This document shows positions 5,949 through 8,524 of a stretch of 8,524 bases of DNA, one piece after another. Position 1 is the stretch's first letter, and each line of letters begins with the position of its first letter. The notes beneath the pieces were generated by a model. It had not been told where the DNA came from. It did no database searches and saw nothing but the letters and a program-made list of their open reading frames with translations. A program made the position numbers and the translations under genes. The stretch is from an uncultured Rhodospirillales bacterium (GTDB lineage Bacteria > Pseudomonadota > Alphaproteobacteria > Acetobacterales > Acetobacteraceae). The stretch lies in the NCBI GenBank assembly GCA_903928045.1, contig CAIYPH010000019.1:1-8524 (forward strand), in the 5' to 3' direction.

Positions 5949-8321
5949 ATGACGCCAGCCACCGAGGATGCGGCCCTGCTCGCCCGGATCGAGGCGATGA
6001 AGCTGGCTGCCCTGATGGCGGAAGCCGCCGCGATGCGGGACGCCGCGCATGGCCGCAACGTCTCCTATTCGCGCAAGGTGTTCATCCCGCTCACCCATCT
6101 CTGCCGCGACGTCTGCCACTACTGCACCTTCGCCGAGCGCCCGCGCGCGGGGAAGGCGGCCTTCATGCCGCCCGAGGAAATCCTCGCCATTGCCCGCGCC
6201 GGCGCCGCGGCGGGCTGCACCGAGGCGCTGTTCACGCTCGGTGACAAGCCGGAGCTGCGCTACTCCGCCGCCCGCAACGCGCTGGCCGAGCTCGGCCATC
6301 CCACCACCATCTCCTACCTCACCGCCATGTGCGCCCTGGTGCTGAAGGAGACCGGCCTGCTGCCGCACGCCAACCCCGGGGTGATGACGCGGGATGAAAT
6401 CGCCGGGCTGCGCGAGGTGACGGCGAGCCAGGGGATCATGCTGGAAAGCGTCTCCGAGCGGCTCTGCGAGAAGGGCGGCGTGCATTACGGCTCGCCCGAC
6501 AAGCGCCCGGCCGTGCGGCTGGAGACCATCCGCCTCGCCGGCGAACTCAAGGTGCCCTTCACCACCGGCATCCTGATCGGCATCGGCGAAACCCGCGCCG
6601 AGCGGCTCGACTCGCTGCTGGCCATTCGCGACCTGCACCGCGCATACGGCCACATCCAAGAAGTGATCGTGCAGAACTTCCGCGCCAAGCCCGACACCAA
6701 GGCCGCCGCCGCGGAGGAGCCTGATCTCGATGACCTGCTGTGGACGGTCGCCGCCGCCAGGCTGATCCTCGGCGCCGAGATGAACCTCCAGGCGCCGCCC
6801 AATCTCACGCCCCAGGGCTATGAGCGCATCCTCGCCGCCGGCATCAACGACTGGGGCGGCGTCTCCCCCGTCACCCCCGATCACGTGAACCCCGAGGCGC
6901 CGTGGCCGGAGATCGAGGCGCTGGCGATGCGCACCGCCTCGATGGGCAAGATCCTGGTGCAGCGCCTGCCGGTCTACCCGGAATACGCGCTGAAGCCGAA
7001 GGAGTGGCTGGCGCCGAAGGTGGCGACACGGGTGTTGCAGGACAGCGACGCCGAGGGCCTCGCGCGTGATGACGCCTGGGCGCCCGGCCTGCCGGTGGTG
7101 CCCGTCCTGCCCAAGGTGCTCTCCGCCATGGTGGACCCTGCGCTGCGCCGCATCGTCGCCAAGGCGGCCGGCGGCGCGCGGCTGGAGGTGCCGGAAATCC
7201 GCCGCCTGTTCGCCGCCCGCGATGTCGATTTCACCTATGTCTGCGATGCCGCCGATGCCGTGCGCCGCGAGACCGCCGGCGAGGTGGTGCGCTATGTCGT
7301 CGTGCGGAACATCAACTACACCAACATCTGCTACTACGCCTGCAAGTTCTGCGCGTTCTCCAAGGGCAAGACCCACGAGAACCTGCGCGGCAAGCCCTAT
7401 GATCTCGAACTCGGCGAGATCACCCGCCGCGCCGAGGAGGCCTGGGAGCGCGGCGCCACCGAGGTCTGCATGCAGGGCGGCATCCACCCCGAATACACCG
7501 GCGAAACCTATCTCGAGATTTGCCGCGCCATCCGTGAAGCCGTGCCGGGGATGCATATCCACGCCTTCTCCCCCCTCGAAGTCACCCAAGGAGCCGCCAC
7601 CCTCGGACTGCCGCTGCGCGACTACCTCCTGCGCCTCAAGGACGCCGGGCTCGGCACCCTGCCGGGCACCGCCGCCGAAATCCTTGATGACGAAATCCGC
7701 GCTGTCATCTGCCCCGACAAGATCAACACCGAGCAGTGGCTGAACGTCGTCCGCACCGCCCACCAGGTCGGCATCCGCACCACCTCGACCATCATGTACG
7801 GCCATGTCGAGACCTCGCTCGCCTGGGCGCGGCATCTGCTCCGGCTGCGCGATCTCCAGGCCGAAACCGGGGGGCTCACCGAATTCGTCGCGCTGCCCTT
7901 CGTGCACATGGAAGCGCCGATGTATCTGCGCGGCCTCGCCCGCAAAGGGCCGACCTACCGTGAGGCCATCCTCATGCACGCCGTCGCCCGCCTCGTGCTG
8001 CATCCCCTCGTGCCCAACATCCAGGCCTCCTGGGTGAAGCTCGGCCCGGACGGCGCGCTCGCCGCCCTCAACGCCGGGGCCTCCGACATGGGCGGCACCC
8101 TCATGAATGAAAGCATCTCCCGCGCCGCCGGAACCCAGCACGGCCAGGAAATGCCGCCCGAAGACATGGAAGCCCTCATCCGCCGGGCCGGCCGAACCCC
8201 CCTGCAACGCACCACCCTCTACGAACCCGCCAGCCAGGAACGCAGCGCCGCCTCCTTCAACGCCCCAGACCTCGCGCCGATCATCCTCACCCCACCCCGC
8301 CGCCGCGTCGCGGCGGAGTGA
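5949..8321 (+). CDS. cofGH: Fused CofG-CofH FO synthase (FbiC-type, coenzyme F420 biosynthesis)
   Basis: This 790-aa protein has two radical-SAM domains in the same order as actinobacterial FbiC (about 856 aa in Mycobacterium tuberculosis). The pair makes FO, the deazaflavin chromophore of F420, from tyrosine and 5-amino-6-ribitylaminouracil. CofH couples the substrates and CofG closes the ring. The N-terminal CofG domain starts at about residue 36 and has its 4Fe-4S cluster motif C52-x3-C56-x2-C59 (CRDVCHYC), then TLGDKPE near 97, LESVSERL and TTGILIGIGETR. The C-terminal CofH domain has C461-x3-C465-x2-C468 (CYYACKFC) inside NINYTNIC..KFCAFSKGK, then MQGGIHPEYTGETY from 508 and a SDMGGTLMNESISR block near the end. 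Both cluster motifs are intact, so both half-reactions should work. The start is supported by GGGAG 11 nt upstream. A palindromic repeat with strong hairpins begins within about 20 nt of the stop and probably terminates transcription. Confidence 0.96.
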   Translation: MTPATEDAALLARIEAMKLAALMAEAAAMRDAAHGRNVSYSRKVFIPLTHLCRDVCHYCTFAERPRAGKAAFMPPEEILAIARAGAAAGCTEALFTLGDKPELRYSAARNALAELGHPTTISYLTAMCALVLKETGLLPHANPGVMTRDEIAGLREVTASQGIMLESVSERLCEKGGVHYGSPDKRPAVRLETIRLAGELKVPFTTGILIGIGETRAERLDSLLAIRDLHRAYGHIQEVIVQNFRAKPDTKAAAAEEPDLDDLLWTVAAARLILGAEMNLQAPPNLTPQGYERILAAGINDWGGVSPVTPDHVNPEAPWPEIEALAMRTASMGKILVQRLPVYPEYALKPKEWLAPKVATRVLQDSDAEGLARDDAWAPGLPVVPVLPKVLSAMVDPALRRIVAKAAGGARLEVPEIRRLFAARDVDFTYVCDAADAVRRETAGEVVRYVVVRNINYTNICYYACKFCAFSKGKTHENLRGKPYDLELGEITRRAEEAWERGATEVCMQGGIHPEYTGETYLEICRAIREAVPGMHIHAFSPLEVTQGAATLGLPLRDYLLRLKDAGLGTLPGTAAEILDDEIRAVICPDKINTEQWLNVVRTAHQVGIRTTSTIMYGHVETSLAWARHLLRLRDLQAETGGLTEFVALPFVHMEAPMYLRGLARKGPTYREAILMHAVARLVLHPLVPNIQASWVKLGPDGALAALNAGASDMGGTLMNESISRAAGTQHGQEMPPEDMEALIRRAGRTPLQRTTLYEPASQERSAASFNAPDLAPIILTPPRRRVAAE

Positions 8322-8524
8322 TGGAGGGAAGGGAACGCGAGGGGACGCTGTCCCCTCGACCCCTGCCAGGGGCCGAGCCCCTGGACCTCATGCATTAAGG
8401 ATTGCCGGAGAAAGAGAGAGGGGGCCCGCTCCGTGGTTGCAACCACCGAGTAGGCCCCCTCCCTCATCCCAAACCCACTTAAACGAATGCGGGTCTGGGG
8501 GCTCAGCCCCCAGCGGGGTCGAGG
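8322..8524. repeat. Large imperfect palindromic repeat with nested hairpins (copy 2, runs off the window)
   Basis: The left arm (8322-8440) and right arm (8439-8524, continuing past the end) are inverted homologues around a central palindrome GTGGTTGCAACCAC at 8433-8446. The central stem extends outward imperfectly to about 8416/8463. The left arm carries a 9-bp stem at 8338-8346/8350-8358 and an 8-bp stem at 8366-8373/8377-8384. The right arm carries the matching 8-bp stem at 8495-8502/8506-8513. The right arm from 8438 is identical to bases 14-100. Extrapolating from copy 1, the whole unit would be about 230 nt. No gene is present. It lies directly after cofGH. Confidence 0.88.
8338..8384 (+). 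terminator. Tandem GC-rich hairpins after cofGH, probable transcription terminator
   Basis: Two strong stem-loops begin 17 nt after the cofGH stop: CGAGGGGAC/GTCCCCTCG with loop GCT (8338-8358) and CCAGGGGC/GCCCCTGG with loop CGA (8366-8384). Neither is followed by a good U-run, so termination would be U-independent or the stems would act as RNA 3'-end stabilisers. They are part of the left arm of the palindromic repeat, so the element itself may supply the terminator. Confidence 0.5.

Noticed and set aside
5870..6058. N-terminal extension of the LLM oxidoreductase to 6058
   Set aside because: It would overlap the cofGH start, and a good Shine-Dalgarno sits just before the ATG at 5869, where the conserved barrel begins.
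5667..8207. 846-codon open frame on the minus strand opposite cofGH
   Set aside because: It overlaps all of the cofGH core and runs into the LLM gene in another frame. The composition is low-complexity (G, H, D, A) and no motifs are seen.
8219..8467. 82-codon minus-strand ORF (and its counterpart at the window start) beginning MREGAYSVVA
   Set aside because: Both derive from translating the palindromic repeat arms. The shared peptide reflects the DNA repeat, not a protein family.
1..8524. CRISPR array, tRNA genes or an intact transposase
   Set aside because: No regularly spaced short repeats, no tRNA cloverleaf with a T-loop motif, and no transposase-like protein were seen in the window.

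Overview
The window is GC-rich (roughly 70%) bacterial chromosome. The gene order SRP RNA - dnaX - ybaB - recR and the protein styles (an Ala/Pro-rich DnaX N-terminus, RecR ending in a VPMGGALD-type block) suggest an alphaproteobacterium, perhaps Acetobacteraceae or another Rhodospirillales member. That placement is inference from style; no marker here fixes the genus.

Layout: (1) Bases 1-114 are the right half of a palindromic, multi-hairpin intergenic repeat. (2) The 4.5S/SRP RNA gene (ffs) lies at about 178-288. (3) A tightly packed plus-strand cluster follows: dnaX (342-2210), ybaB/ebfC (2214-2537), recR (2542-3135) and a flavin amine oxidase-family gene with a Tat-like leader (3137-4693), with gaps of only 3, 4 and 1 nt between genes. 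(4) A 222-nt intergenic stretch (4694-4915) holds a decayed fragment of the same repeat and a separate 102-nt element bounded by perfect 12-bp inverted repeats. (5) A divergent pair follows: an F420-type luciferase-like monooxygenase on the minus strand (4916-5869) and a fused CofG-CofH (FbiC-type) FO synthase on the plus strand (5949-8321), separated by 79 nt. (6) A second, more complete copy of the palindromic repeat begins right after cofGH and runs off the window end.

The first block is house-keeping: SRP targeting RNA, DNA polymerase III clamp loader, nucleoid-associated protein and RecFOR repair protein. The amine oxidase-family gene is an apparent rider on that operon. The second block is a coenzyme F420 module: FbiC makes the deazaflavin FO from tyrosine and a riboflavin-pathway intermediate, and the neighbouring LLM enzyme is of the class that uses F420. 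The rest of the F420 pathway (cofC, cofD, cofE homologues) is not in the window.

The most unusual non-coding signal is the repeat family. A large imperfect palindrome with nested hairpins is present as two copies whose right arms are identical over 87 nt and 8424 nt apart, plus a degenerate third fragment. Base changes between its arms keep the hairpins paired.
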